From assembly GCA_965603115.1 (NCBI GenBank), contig CBFDBT010000055.1, positions 1-13,188 on the forward strand: a stretch of DNA of 13,188 nt, in the 5' to 3' direction. A program made the translations under genes and the position numbers. Every line of letters starts with the position of its first letter. Within the stretch, counting starts at the first letter, position 1. Below, piece after piece: positions 1 through 8,173 of the stretch. The notes under the pieces were generated by a model, which saw only the letters and a list, made by a program, of their open reading frames with translations, was not told where the DNA came from and did not search any database. This stretch comes from CBFDBT01 sp965603115. GTDB lineage: Bacteria; Pseudomonadota; Alphaproteobacteria; Sphingomonadales; Kordiimonadaceae.

Positions 1-923
1 TCAACAGCCTTGCCCAGCAGAACATCATACAAATCAACAGTTCTTGTTTTACCTTTAGAAACAATCTTCACTCGGCGCAACGACCCAGTCTTATTTATGC
101 CACCACTTTTAATAAGGACCGCCAGAAGGTCTGAACTACTATCAACTACGACGGTACCAGGCTGCTTCACCTGGCCTAAAACCTGAACGTTCACTCGACG
201 CAATCCACCCATTGAGAGGTATAGTTCGGTTCCCACCATACTAGACTTTACTTTATCAGAAAGGTCCTGCCTGATATCGCCAAATGTTCGGCCCGCGACA
301 GAGAGCGGCTTTAATCCCTCTACAACCACCTTACCTTCCATGTCTACAGCCACCATGGATGACGAAGAATTATTCCCAACTAAGGTGACCAATAATTCGT
401 CCCCAACACCTATAATGTAACTATCCTGTATTCTACCTAAATACGTACCGGACACACTTTTAGAGCCGACAAAAAGTTCATGTCCAAATTGCTGCAGGAG
501 CTCCTGTTCCAGCATACGGACATCATCTTCATTTCCTGCTGATTTTCCTTCGGCGTAAGCAATGCGAGCTTTTTGAACCGCTGCAATCAATTGCTCACGC
601 AATGCGTCTTGACCCGCACGGTTTTGGTACTCTAATTCAATAGGGCTAAATTCTTTAAGAGTTGGGGCAGGTGTGCCAAGAGGTGGATTGGCTAATTCTT
701 CTCTTGCTAAATTAGTATTATCCCTGTTTCGAGATTCATTCACTCTTGAAGACGAGTTTCTAGCAGATCTTGCTCCCGTCATTTGCTTTATAAGCTCATC
801 GGTCGGTATGTTCTGCGCATACGACGCGCTACCTAATGCGCAAGCAAACCCCACGGTCAACCAAACTGCACCAATTCTCCATACGTGGGTGAGCGAAATT
901 ATATTCATAACTTTTTTTAGCAA
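1..923 (-). CDS. SLBB-domain polysaccharide export protein (Wza/Wzz-partner type), C-terminus cut by window edge
   Basis: Periplasmic/outer-membrane polysaccharide biosynthesis/export protein. About 307 residues are visible and the frame is open to base 1, so the C-terminus is missing. Seen: an N-terminal hydrophobic signal segment ending in ASYA before Q (cleavage near residue 36), then a Ser/Asn/Arg-rich stretch, a charged probably helical region (about 95-145), a polysaccharide-export (PES) motif YIIGVGDEL near 169-177, and an SLBB-like segment with VLGQVKQPGTV near 248-258. No lipobox is visible, unlike E. coli Wza. The start is uncertain. TTG at 923 has AAGGA 7 nt upstream and gives a basic n-region (LKKVM). 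ATG at 908 (no clear SD) and ATG at 959 are in the same frame. It follows ispE by 77 nt on the same strand. By family it should form the export channel or adaptor for capsule or exopolysaccharide; the polymer is unknown. Confidence 0.85.
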   Translation of the reverse strand, partial: MLKKVMNIISLTHVWRIGAVWLTVGFACALGSASYAQNIPTDELIKQMTGARSARNSSSRVNESRNRDNTNLAREELANPPLGTPAPTLKEFSPIELEYQNRAGQDALREQLIAAVQKARIAYAEGKSAGNEDDVRMLEQELLQQFGHELFVGSKSVSGTYLGRIQDSYIIGVGDELLVTLVGNNSSSSMVAVDMEGKVVVEGLKPLSVAGRTFGDIRQDLSDKVKSSMVGTELYLSMGGLRRVNVQVLGQVKQPGTVVVDSSSDLLAVLIKSGGINKTGSLRRVKIVSKGKTRTVDLYDVLLGKAV

Positions 924-930
924 AATCTGA

Positions 931-935
931 TCCTT
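931..935 (-). promoter_or_regulatory. Shine-Dalgarno AAGGA deciding a TTG start
   Basis: Read on the minus strand, AAGGA is followed by 7 nt and then TTG at 923, in frame with the export protein. Neither in-frame ATG (908 or 959) has a comparable ribosome-binding site at normal spacing. The TTG start is therefore my preferred choice, though ATG 908 remains possible and changes the protein by only five residues. Confidence 0.4.
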
Positions 936-1000
936 AAAATAGTAGAATTGTTGAGACATTAGCACAAGTCACTGTCTCCGCAATGTTTTATCTATGTTTT

Positions 1001-1897
1001 TTACTCCATAACCTGACAAGGCGCCACCCACCAACTGGGTTTTTTCTCAAGTATAATTTCAGCGGCTTTTTCAGCCTCCAAGAGCGAATTAAATAAAGCA
1101 AAACAAGTTGCCCCACTGCCCGACATTCTCACCATCTTTTGATAAGACAAATCTTGCATCAGCTTGATGACCTCCTCAATCTCTGGTGATAGAGAACAAG
1201 CAGGTTTAAATAGATCATTTCGGGTAGCTTTTTCCATCAAATGAATAGTGGAGACAAGATCGGTTTTTTCATCAAACTCTGGAGAGAAATGCATTGCTGT
1301 CGCCTTATAGGCTTCAAACACATCAGGTGTAGAAACTGAAATTCCCGGGTTAACGAGCAACATTGCTGCATTAAAGCCAAGGCTAACACTTTGACATTGC
1401 TCACCAATACCCTTTACTATTTGTGGATGATTTTCAAGACATGCTGGCACGTCTGCCCCTAACTCAAGAGCCATAGCATGCAAATCCTCGCTAGATATTT
1501 CGACCTGCCACAACTTTATCAAAGCCAACATAGTTGCAGCGGCATCAGCGGAGCCGCCACCAATACCACTAGCTAGGGGCAAATTTTTTTCAAGTGTGAT
1601 CTTCGCGCCTACCTTCTTATCATGATAAGAAAGCATGCTCTTTGCGGCTTTCATAACAAGATTAGAGTCGCAAGGAAATTGTTTTAAGGCATCTGAAAAT
1701 GGTCCGATAATATGGAGAGATAATGCATCTGCCACATCAACCGTCACCTGATCGCCAAAGCTCGTACGCACAAACAAGCTCTCCAACTCATGAAATCCAT
1801 TTTCACGCCGCCCAGTGATGTGCAAAAAAAGGTTTACTTTAGCGGGTGCGAGCAAAGAGACTTGATCTGGTGACGGTGTATGCAAATCGCTAGACAT
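1001..1897 (-). CDS. ispE: 4-diphosphocytidyl-2-C-methyl-D-erythritol kinase
   Basis: GHMP-family kinase that phosphorylates the 2-hydroxyl of CDP-methylerythritol with ATP in the cytosolic MEP route to isoprenoids. 298 residues, slightly longer than the usual 280-290. Seen: substrate motif PAKVNLFLHI at 18-27 with the expected catalytic Lys20; glycine-rich ATP loop LPLASGIGGGSADAA at 106-120; GADVPACL at 147-154 with the expected catalytic Asp149; C-terminal GHMP motif MSGSGATCFAL at 258-268. The ATG lies 3 nt after the stop of the TPR lipoprotein gene. Its SD (GGAAG, about 8 nt upstream) sits inside that gene's last codons, so the two are probably translationally coupled. All family key residues appear present; identification is secure. 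Confidence 0.97.
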   Translation of the reverse strand: MSSDLHTPSPDQVSLLAPAKVNLFLHITGRRENGFHELESLFVRTSFGDQVTVDVADALSLHIIGPFSDALKQFPCDSNLVMKAAKSMLSYHDKKVGAKITLEKNLPLASGIGGGSADAAATMLALIKLWQVEISSEDLHAMALELGADVPACLENHPQIVKGIGEQCQSVSLGFNAAMLLVNPGISVSTPDVFEAYKATAMHFSPEFDEKTDLVSTIHLMEKATRNDLFKPACSLSPEIEEVIKLMQDLSYQKMVRMSGSGATCFALFNSLLEAEKAAEIILEKKPSWWVAPCQVME

Positions 1898-1900
1898 AGC

Positions 1901-3619
1901 TTAATCTTCCACAAGACCATAAATCATTTTCGCCTTTATCCGCTCAACAGTCTCGTCGTCTTCAGCTGTTGCGAGCGCATGACGCCACTCAAAGCGAGCC
2001 TCTCTTAGCCGACCTGACTTCCAATAAGCATCCCCCAAGTGATCACTAATGACTGAATTACTCGGAGACAGCCTGACGGCCCTCTCTAAAGTTTTCACCG
2101 CAGCGGCAATGTCTTGTGTTTTATATTGCACCCAACCAAGACTATCTATGATTGAACCATTTTCAGGCTCTTGTGCTGCAGCTTTTTCAATAAGTTTTCG
2201 AGCTTGATCTAGCTTTATTGAGCGAGATAACCAACTATATCCCAAATAATTTAAGACCATGGCATTTTCAGGAACAAGCCGCAGTGTCATAAGAAGGTCC
2301 GCTTCACCAAGTGGCCAACTCCCCTCAAGTTCATGACAAGAACCACGAGCAAAATAATTAAACCACTGGCTTACCTCTGGCCGACCAAACCCGGCTATTA
2401 TCTGATTATAAAGCGGAATAGCCTGATCACATTCTCCCTGAATGCGGAAAAGGTCAGCGAGCAGAGATAACAGCCTTCTATTATTGGGTTGCTTAATAAG
2501 CTCTCGCTTTAATAACACTTCAGCGGCTCCATAGTTTTTAGCAGACTGCAATGCTTCAACCTGACGCATAAATGCAGCGTGGGCAGCAGGGCTATTTTGC
2601 GGTATCACAGCATAAGCACGCGCTGCAGCGGCTGGACGATCTAGTTTGGTGAGTATTTCTCCGAGCAGAAGTTTAATATCTTCTGAGGCAGGCGATAAAT
2701 ATTCTCCCAAGCGCCCATAAAAAAGAGTTAATAAATCTGGACGTTCTCTGTAGCCTTCGCTCGCCATACGAAAATAAAAATGCGCCATCGCGCCCCTTGG
2801 TGTTGATACCGAGAGAGTAGGACCAAGCCCTAACTTATGGCGCTGAGCCTCTCTAAGCACAAACATATTGTTATTGTTATTACTTATCTCTTTGGCAAAC
2901 ATGTCACGTGCGTCTTGTCCGCGGTTATGTCGATAAAGAAAATCACCATAGGCAGCTATCGGCTGTAGCGATGTCAAAGTCTGTGAAGCGATAAGAGCTT
3001 TATAAACGCTGTCTGCACTGTCTATTTTACCCATAAAATCAAGAATATAGGCTTCATGAGCTTTAGCTAGATTTTGAATAACAGGGTTACCATTCAATTG
3101 AGAAAGCGCTTTGATAGCAGCCGTTCTATCCTTCTCGATTGCATGTGCCCACCCTTGCATCAGAGGTGAAAACAAATAACCAATAGCTGTTTTCTTAATT
3201 TCAATAGCGTGCAGCAATACTGTCTTAGCATCTTCTGTTTTCAAAGCTTTTGTAGCAAGAACCAAGTGCGCTAGAGGCGCGATAGAGTCTACAGCTAATA
3301 AACTGGGGGCTATCTCAATTGCACGACCAATTTGTCCTGCTGTTACCAGCTGAAAAAAAGCCTTTTCTGCTACAAAAAGATTATTTGGGTCGTTTTCAAG
3401 TGCACGCATATAATAAGTTGCAGCCAGCACTTCATCACTATCACGCTCAGCGAGTGTAGCAGAAATAAAAGGCGACAAGGGGTTGGCTATCTCATCGATT
3501 TCTACTCTTTTTACATCATCATAATTTGAGGAAATTCCAGCAATAGATCCAGATTGAGAAGCACAAGATGACACAAACAACGAACATCCAAGCATTAATG
3601 CTATAGTCGTATTCTTCAT
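1901..3619 (-). CDS. TPR-repeat outer-membrane lipoprotein (LbcA-like)
   Basis: About 572 residues from ATG 3619. I chose this start because AGGTG lies 6 nt upstream and it gives a classic lipoprotein signal: MKN, a hydrophobic core, then VSSC with Cys19 as the lipidation site. A GTG at 3628 is in frame and would add three residues. Ala at +2 predicts sorting to the outer membrane. The mature part is almost wholly alpha-helical TPR-like repeats; the clearest are near the C-terminus (SLGWVQYKTQDIAAAVKTLE, then DHLGDAYWKSGRLREARFEW). Single repeats are degenerate. Length, lipidation, repeat content and adjacency to ispE all resemble Pseudomonas aeruginosa LbcA (PA4667), the partner that activates the periplasmic protease CtpA. 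There, lolB lies between it and ispE; here lolB is absent. A CtpA-partner role is inference. It could be another envelope scaffold. Confidence 0.85.
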   Translation of the reverse strand: MKNTTIALMLGCSLFVSSCASQSGSIAGISSNYDDVKRVEIDEIANPLSPFISATLAERDSDEVLAATYYMRALENDPNNLFVAEKAFFQLVTAGQIGRAIEIAPSLLAVDSIAPLAHLVLATKALKTEDAKTVLLHAIEIKKTAIGYLFSPLMQGWAHAIEKDRTAAIKALSQLNGNPVIQNLAKAHEAYILDFMGKIDSADSVYKALIASQTLTSLQPIAAYGDFLYRHNRGQDARDMFAKEISNNNNNMFVLREAQRHKLGLGPTLSVSTPRGAMAHFYFRMASEGYRERPDLLTLFYGRLGEYLSPASEDIKLLLGEILTKLDRPAAAARAYAVIPQNSPAAHAAFMRQVEALQSAKNYGAAEVLLKRELIKQPNNRRLLSLLADLFRIQGECDQAIPLYNQIIAGFGRPEVSQWFNYFARGSCHELEGSWPLGEADLLMTLRLVPENAMVLNYLGYSWLSRSIKLDQARKLIEKAAAQEPENGSIIDSLGWVQYKTQDIAAAVKTLERAVRLSPSNSVISDHLGDAYWKSGRLREARFEWRHALATAEDDETVERIKAKMIYGLVED

Positions 3620-3681
3620 TCTATGCACCTGATTATTTCTCCCAAGACCCTAGTCATATCTGTATAGCATTTTAACGGTCA

Positions 3682-5340
3682 TTACATGTTAGGATAATTT
3701 GGTCCACCACCACCTTCTGGAACAGTCCAAGTTATATTCTGTGTAACATCCTTAATATCACATGTTTTACAATGCACACAGTTTTGGCTATTAATTTGAA
3801 GCTTCTGTCCACCAGAAGTTTCTTCAAGAAATTCATAAACACCAGCAGGGCAAAACCGAACTTCAAGTCCTGCATATTTAGCTAGGTTGATGTCAACTGG
3901 CACAGACGCGTCTGCAAGTTTCAAATGACAAGGCTGATCTTCTTCATGGTTTGTATTGGATAAGAAAACCGAACTAAGCTTGTCAAAGGTGATAACACCG
4001 TCTGGCTTAGGATATTCAATAGGTTCACAAACGGAAGCTTCTTTTGTTGCTTCGTTATCTTTGTGGCCGTGCTTGAAAGTCCATGGCACCAAAAACCCTA
4101 GACCTAGATTATTCATCCACATATCAAAACCAGCATAAAGCGTGCCCATAGCGACGCCAAACTTACTAAGAGCTGGTCGCGCATTGCGAACTTTATGGAG
4201 GTCCTTGTATACCCATGACTTCTCATATGCCATTTGATACGACGCAAGCTCGCTATCTCCTGATGACCCGCCAGCAATGGCAGCGACAGCAGCTTCAGCT
4301 GCCAACATACCTGTTTTCATGGCGTTATGCGTGCCTTTAATACGTGGTACATTCAAAAAGCCCGCAGCACATCCTATCAAAGCGCCCCCAGGAAAAGAAA
4401 GTTTTGGAACGGACTGCAATCCACCTTCGTTAATGGCGCGCGCGCCATAAGCTACACGACGGCCACCTTCCAGAATTTGGCGCACAGCGGGATGATTTTT
4501 AAAACGCTGCATTTCATCAAAGGGAGAAAAATACGGATTTTCATAGTCAAGTGTCGACACAAACCCAATCGCTACCTGATTATTTTCCTGATGATAGATA
4601 AAGCCACCACCAACCATATCCACCAGCGGCCAGCCCTGCGTGTGAATCACACGACCTTCAGCATGTTTTTCTGGTTCAATATCCCAAAGTTCTTTTATTC
4701 CAAGGCCGTATGTTTGGGCACCACATTCATCGCGAAGGCCAAATTTCTCTTCAAGTCCTTTGGTGAGAGACCCACGACAGCCTTCAGCAAAGAAAGTATA
4801 TTTGGCAAGGAGTTCCATACCTAACATATATGTATCTTTATGAGTGCCATCAACGCCAACGCCCATGTCACCCGTAGCAACGCCTCTTACCCTGCCGTCG
4901 TCATGATATAAAACTTCAGCTGCTGCAAATCCGGGATAAATCTCTACACCCATAGCTTCAGCCTGCTCACCTAACCATCGGGTAAAGTTTCCGAGCGAAA
5001 GGGAATACATACCATCATTAGACAAGAGCGGCGGCATAACAATATGCGGCATTTCTTTCTTGCCATCTTCAGTGAGTATCCAATGCTGATTATCGGTTAC
5101 AGGCACATTAAGCGGTGCACCCTTTTCTTTCCAGTCAGGAATAAGCTCGTTAAGGGCGATCGGATCAATCACAGCGCCTGAGAGGGTATGCGCACCAATC
5201 TCTGAGCCTTTTTCCAAAACACATACAGTCAGCTCTTGGGAGTTTTCCTGAGCGAGCTGCATGCAGCGAATTGCAGCGCTCAAACCTGAAGGACCTCCAC
5301 CAACGATAACAATATCAAAATCCATGGATTCACGTTCCAT
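3682..5340 (-). CDS. Electron transfer flavoprotein-ubiquinone oxidoreductase (ETF-QO)
   Basis: Membrane-associated FAD and [4Fe-4S] enzyme that takes electrons from reduced ETF (fatty-acid and amino-acid dehydrogenases) and reduces ubiquinone. 552 residues, the normal length. Seen: dinucleotide-binding GGGPSG near residues 14-19; the quinone/membrane-domain signature with RIKGTHNAMKTGMLAAEAA in the middle; and the cluster ligands Cys497 (in FCPAGVYEF), Cys521, Cys524 and Cys527 (in NCVHCKTC). It ends in the family-typical EGGGGPNYPNM. The ATG at 5340 has a strong SD (GGAGG, 5 nt upstream), and the N-terminus MERESM matches what I recall of alphaproteobacterial homologues. It is divergent from UDG across 211 nt and followed on its strand by the TPR lipoprotein after about 60 nt. 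No gene for ETF itself is in the window. Confidence 0.97.
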   Translation of the reverse strand: MERESMDFDIVIVGGGPSGLSAAIRCMQLAQENSQELTVCVLEKGSEIGAHTLSGAVIDPIALNELIPDWKEKGAPLNVPVTDNQHWILTEDGKKEMPHIVMPPLLSNDGMYSLSLGNFTRWLGEQAEAMGVEIYPGFAAAEVLYHDDGRVRGVATGDMGVGVDGTHKDTYMLGMELLAKYTFFAEGCRGSLTKGLEEKFGLRDECGAQTYGLGIKELWDIEPEKHAEGRVIHTQGWPLVDMVGGGFIYHQENNQVAIGFVSTLDYENPYFSPFDEMQRFKNHPAVRQILEGGRRVAYGARAINEGGLQSVPKLSFPGGALIGCAAGFLNVPRIKGTHNAMKTGMLAAEAAVAAIAGGSSGDSELASYQMAYEKSWVYKDLHKVRNARPALSKFGVAMGTLYAGFDMWMNNLGLGFLVPWTFKHGHKDNEATKEASVCEPIEYPKPDGVITFDKLSSVFLSNTNHEEDQPCHLKLADASVPVDINLAKYAGLEVRFCPAGVYEFLEETSGGQKLQINSQNCVHCKTCDIKDVTQNITWTVPEGGGGPNYPNM

Positions 5341-5421
5341 GATGCCCTCCTACAGTTTTTGTCAAAATGAAAATCTATTCTTTAATGACAATTTTATTGC
5401 TTTAATTTCTTATACTAAGTC

Positions 5422-5450
5422 TATATGCCCTGTGTTTTCAGCCGCGTCAA
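5422..5450 (-). promoter_or_regulatory. Candidate sigma70-type promoter for ETF-QO
   Basis: On the minus strand TTGACG (5450-5445) is followed by 17 nt and CATATA (5427-5422). The -35 is good and the -10 is poor; TATAGA at a spacing of 19 nt is an alternative. It would give a leader of roughly 75 nt before the ETF-QO start. Read by eye only. Confidence 0.25.
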
Positions 5451-5500
5451 TCATAGGTGTCTGCAATTTTAAACGATATTCTATTGTTTTTTAACTTCTA

Positions 5501-5509
5501 TGCTATATT
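5501..5509 (+). promoter_or_regulatory. Candidate extended -10 promoter for the UDG operon
   Basis: TGC followed by TATATT matches an extended -10 element (TGnTATAAT, 5 of 6 in the hexamer). Transcription would begin near 5516, leaving a leader of about 36 nt to the UDG start. No good -35 was found, which is tolerated for extended -10 promoters. The rest of 5341-5551 is AT-rich with no other structure I can support. Confidence 0.3.
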
Positions 5510-5551
5510 TTCCATTGAGTAATATAAAAATCATTCTGTAGGTCTTGCTGT

Positions 5552-6394
5552 ATGCCACATTCTTTGCCCTCTAATAATGACCCTGCTGCACTTTTGGCAT
5601 GGTATGTAGCTATGGGCGTTAGCGAGGCCCACGGCGATGAGCCTGTAAACCGGTTTACTGCCGTCGACGTGACATCATCAGCACCTGCATCCAACACGAA
5701 TATTAACGCAGCGCAGACCCCATCAACTAGTTTAAAAGACCCCCCCAAGCCTGTATCGGCTCAGCCAACCACATCCGCAGATTTTTCTCAAAGTCTAAAG
5801 CAGGCTGAGACCATAGCAGCACAATGTAAAACTCTGGTTGAGCTCAAAGAGGCTTTGACAAATTTTGAAGGCTGCACCTTAAAACGCACGGCGACCCATA
5901 CGGTTTTCTCGGCGGGCATAGAAAATGCGCCTCTTATGGTCATTAGCGCAGCTCCCGGAGCAGATGAAGACAGAACCGGCCTTGCTTTTCAAGGTAGCGG
6001 CGGTCAATTGCTGGATAAAATGATGGCTGCTATTGGTCATTCCCGTGACACCGATGCCTATCTTGCTCATATTGTGCCATGGCGTCCGCTTGGCAATAGA
6101 AATCCAGATGGACAATCCCTTGATCTATGTCGCCCTTTCATGATGAAACATATTGAACTTGCCAAACCCAAAGCCATTCTTCTGCTCGGGAATGCAGCCG
6201 CGCGCAGTATAAGCGCTAATGATGAAGTGATTGCGCGCATGCGCGGAAAGTGGCAAATCATACCTTCGGATGGTCACGATATCGCCGCAATGCCAACATA
6301 TCACCCTGATTATTTACTCAAGCACCCTCGTTACAAAAGGGATAGCTGGCAAGATCTGCTAACACTAAATGAAACATTGAAAGCTAACCTGTGA
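5552..6394 (+). CDS. Uracil-DNA glycosylase, family-4-like, with incomplete Fe-S cysteine set
   Basis: Removes uracil from DNA to start base-excision repair. 280 residues. Seen: an N-terminal segment with LLAWYVAMGV (14-23) and GDEPVNRF (28-35); a low-complexity Ser/Pro/Thr linker (about 40-78); then the UDG core. Core motifs are SAAPGADED at 132-140 (family motif usually GEAPGxxED), HIVPWRPLGNRNP at 173-185, LLLGNAAA at 210-217 and TYHPDYLLKHP at 249-259. Family-4 enzymes normally bind [4Fe-4S] through four Cys. Only Cys108 (GCTLK) and Cys193 (LCRPF) are at comparable places, and Trp177 stands where a Cys is usual. I recall the same loss in other alphaproteobacterial members. The ATG follows AGG by about 9 nt. 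It overlaps the next gene by 4 nt. The fold assignment is firm; exact subfamily and substrate range are less so. Confidence 0.88.
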   Translation: MPHSLPSNNDPAALLAWYVAMGVSEAHGDEPVNRFTAVDVTSSAPASNTNINAAQTPSTSLKDPPKPVSAQPTTSADFSQSLKQAETIAAQCKTLVELKEALTNFEGCTLKRTATHTVFSAGIENAPLMVISAAPGADEDRTGLAFQGSGGQLLDKMMAAIGHSRDTDAYLAHIVPWRPLGNRNPDGQSLDLCRPFMMKHIELAKPKAILLLGNAAARSISANDEVIARMRGKWQIIPSDGHDIAAMPTYHPDYLLKHPRYKRDSWQDLLTLNETLKANL

Positions 6395-8160
6395 TTTCTT
6401 TATTCCACCATTTACGCCAAATACTTTTCTTAAGTTTATTCATATTCACCCTAAGTCCCGCAGCTGTAGCGGACGCAGAACTCCCGCCTGTGTTGAACAA
6501 AAAGGATATTGTCACATACAAACATATTTTTGCATTGCAAGAAGACGGGAAGTGGCAGGCAGCAGACAAAGCCATTAAAACACTGAATAATGATATATTG
6601 ATGGGTCACATCATGTTTCAGAGATATATGCACCCCACAAAATACCGCAGCAAATACAATGAATTAGCTTCTTGGATGAAGAGATATGCCGATCACCCTA
6701 CAGCGTGGCAAGTTTATAATTTAGCGCGCAAAAGACAGGGCAAAGCCCGTGCGCCGCGCCGCCCTATAGCTACACGATACCCTGGTGTTACAGGCCAAGC
6801 AGCCCAAAAAGCACCACCAACACCAAAACGCAGTAAAGCTGTAACCCGAGAAATAGCGACTTTTACATCAAACATTCGCAAAAACCTGAGACGTGGTCGC
6901 CTAAGCCGTGCTGAAAAATATTATTGGGCTATGGAGCGACGCAACATTTTAACTGCGCATGAAAGCGCTCATGCTCTCTATCAAATTGCTCGCTATAATT
7001 TTTATGAAGGCAATGACATTAAAGCTCAGAGCTACTCAGAGCTCGGCGCGCGATATTCTGGCGATAGCATGCCTTCTCTTTATTGGATTGCAGCGATGAC
7101 CCATTGGCGTCATGAAAACATTAAAGCGGCTAAAGATCACTTTTTATCCCTGACGCAAGCTGACCGCGCTGGTGATTGGTTAAGAGCCGGTGGCTATTTT
7201 TGGGCGGCTCGGGCAGCGCTACGCCAAAAAAACCCGACACAAGCTAATGATAACCTTATCAAAGCGGCACAATACCAAGAGACCTTTTATGGCATGATTG
7301 CCTCACGCCAGCTTGGCATAAGAGTAGATATTGATTGGAGCTTGCCCCCATTAAACAAAGACCACCTCACGCGCTTGCTCACATATCCTGCTGTGCATCG
7401 CGCCATCGCCCTCGCGCAAATAAACCAAAACAATCTGGCCGATGAAGAAATCCGCTTGCTGTGGGGCCGCAAAGGCGTATCGGTGCAAGATGATGTCACA
7501 GCACTAGCAGCAAAGCTTAATTTGCCCGCTATTCAGTTGCGTCTCAGCCGCGCTTCCGGAACCGGGCACCCCTCCCCCGCCGCACTACGTTACCCACTCC
7601 CTGACTGGGCCCCAGATGGTGGCTTTACAGTTGATCGCGCATTTCTTTTTGCCTCTATTCATCAAGAAAGCAGCTTCCAGTCAAAAGCAAAAAGTGGCCC
7701 AGGTGCCCGTGGTGTAATGCAGATCACTCCAGCGACAGCACGCGTGATAGCGCGCAGCAAGCCCTACCTCAATAAAAGTCATCGCAAGCTCTATGAACCA
7801 TCCCATAATATTGCGCTTGGGCAGCATTACATCGATTATCTACAAGAATCTGCCTTCGTTGAGGGCAATCTTTTCATGTTGCTGTCTGCTTATAATGCAG
7901 GGCCCGGCAATCTTATAAAATGGAAGCGGGACATCAATTATCATAATGACCCTCTGCTTTTCATTGAAACCATTCCCTTTAGGGAAACGCGCCATCACAT
8001 CGAGATAGTAATGACCAATCTTTGGCTTTATCGTATGCGCCTTGGACAACCGACACCAAGCCTTGATGTTCTTGCCGAAGGTGGCTGGCCAACACTGGCA
8101 CGACTAGACCCTGACAGCGCGACATTAATGGCCAATATTGCGCAGGCTACAGGACAATAA
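6391..8160 (+). CDS. Soluble lytic murein transglycosylase (GH23, Slt70-like)
   Basis: Periplasmic enzyme that cleaves the MurNAc-GlcNAc bond of peptidoglycan with formation of 1,6-anhydroMurNAc. 589 residues. Starts at GTG 6391, sharing GTGA with the UDG stop, so translation is probably coupled. Seen: a signal peptide with a Leu/Phe-rich core and cleavage near AVADA (about residue 29); a long helical superhelix region (about 35-400) interrupted by a basic Pro/Arg-rich stretch (about 115-150); then the catalytic domain. This has IHQESSF with catalytic Glu426, GVMQI at 441-445 and AYNAGP at 500-505. The C-terminal part has IPFRETRHHIE and the LGQPTPSLD...GGWP tail usual for alphaproteobacterial Slt proteins. 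It is followed 13 nt later by moaB. All catalytic motifs appear intact. Confidence 0.95.
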   Translation: MISLFHHLRQILFLSLFIFTLSPAAVADAELPPVLNKKDIVTYKHIFALQEDGKWQAADKAIKTLNNDILMGHIMFQRYMHPTKYRSKYNELASWMKRYADHPTAWQVYNLARKRQGKARAPRRPIATRYPGVTGQAAQKAPPTPKRSKAVTREIATFTSNIRKNLRRGRLSRAEKYYWAMERRNILTAHESAHALYQIARYNFYEGNDIKAQSYSELGARYSGDSMPSLYWIAAMTHWRHENIKAAKDHFLSLTQADRAGDWLRAGGYFWAARAALRQKNPTQANDNLIKAAQYQETFYGMIASRQLGIRVDIDWSLPPLNKDHLTRLLTYPAVHRAIALAQINQNNLADEEIRLLWGRKGVSVQDDVTALAAKLNLPAIQLRLSRASGTGHPSPAALRYPLPDWAPDGGFTVDRAFLFASIHQESSFQSKAKSGPGARGVMQITPATARVIARSKPYLNKSHRKLYEPSHNIALGQHYIDYLQESAFVEGNLFMLLSAYNAGPGNLIKWKRDINYHNDPLLFIETIPFRETRHHIEIVMTNLWLYRMRLGQPTPSLDVLAEGGWPTLARLDPDSATLMANIAQATGQ

Positions 8161-8173
8161 AGAAAGTATCACA

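Noticed and set aside
673..930. 85-codon plus-strand frame opposite the export protein
   Set aside because: It overlaps the signal peptide and N-terminal coding region of the minus-strand SLBB protein, which has clear family motifs.
2865..2884. Short ATT/GTT-type repeat inside the TPR gene
   Set aside because: It only encodes a run of five Asn in frame; it is too short to call a functional repeat or a slippage site with any confidence.
3620..3628. GTG start three codons upstream in the TPR lipoprotein
   Set aside because: ATG 3619 has AGGTG at 6 nt and yields a standard lipoprotein signal; the GTG itself is part of that Shine-Dalgarno sequence.
4327..4824. 165-codon open frame on the plus strand opposite ETF-QO
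   Set aside because: It lies wholly inside a gene with complete family motifs, has no signal of its own at the start, and its translation shows no recognisable domain; it is a shadow frame.
8138..8173. Longer MoaB starting at TTG 8138
   Set aside because: This start lies inside the transglycosylase gene and adds 12 residues not typical of MoaB; ATG 8174 gives the usual N-terminus.
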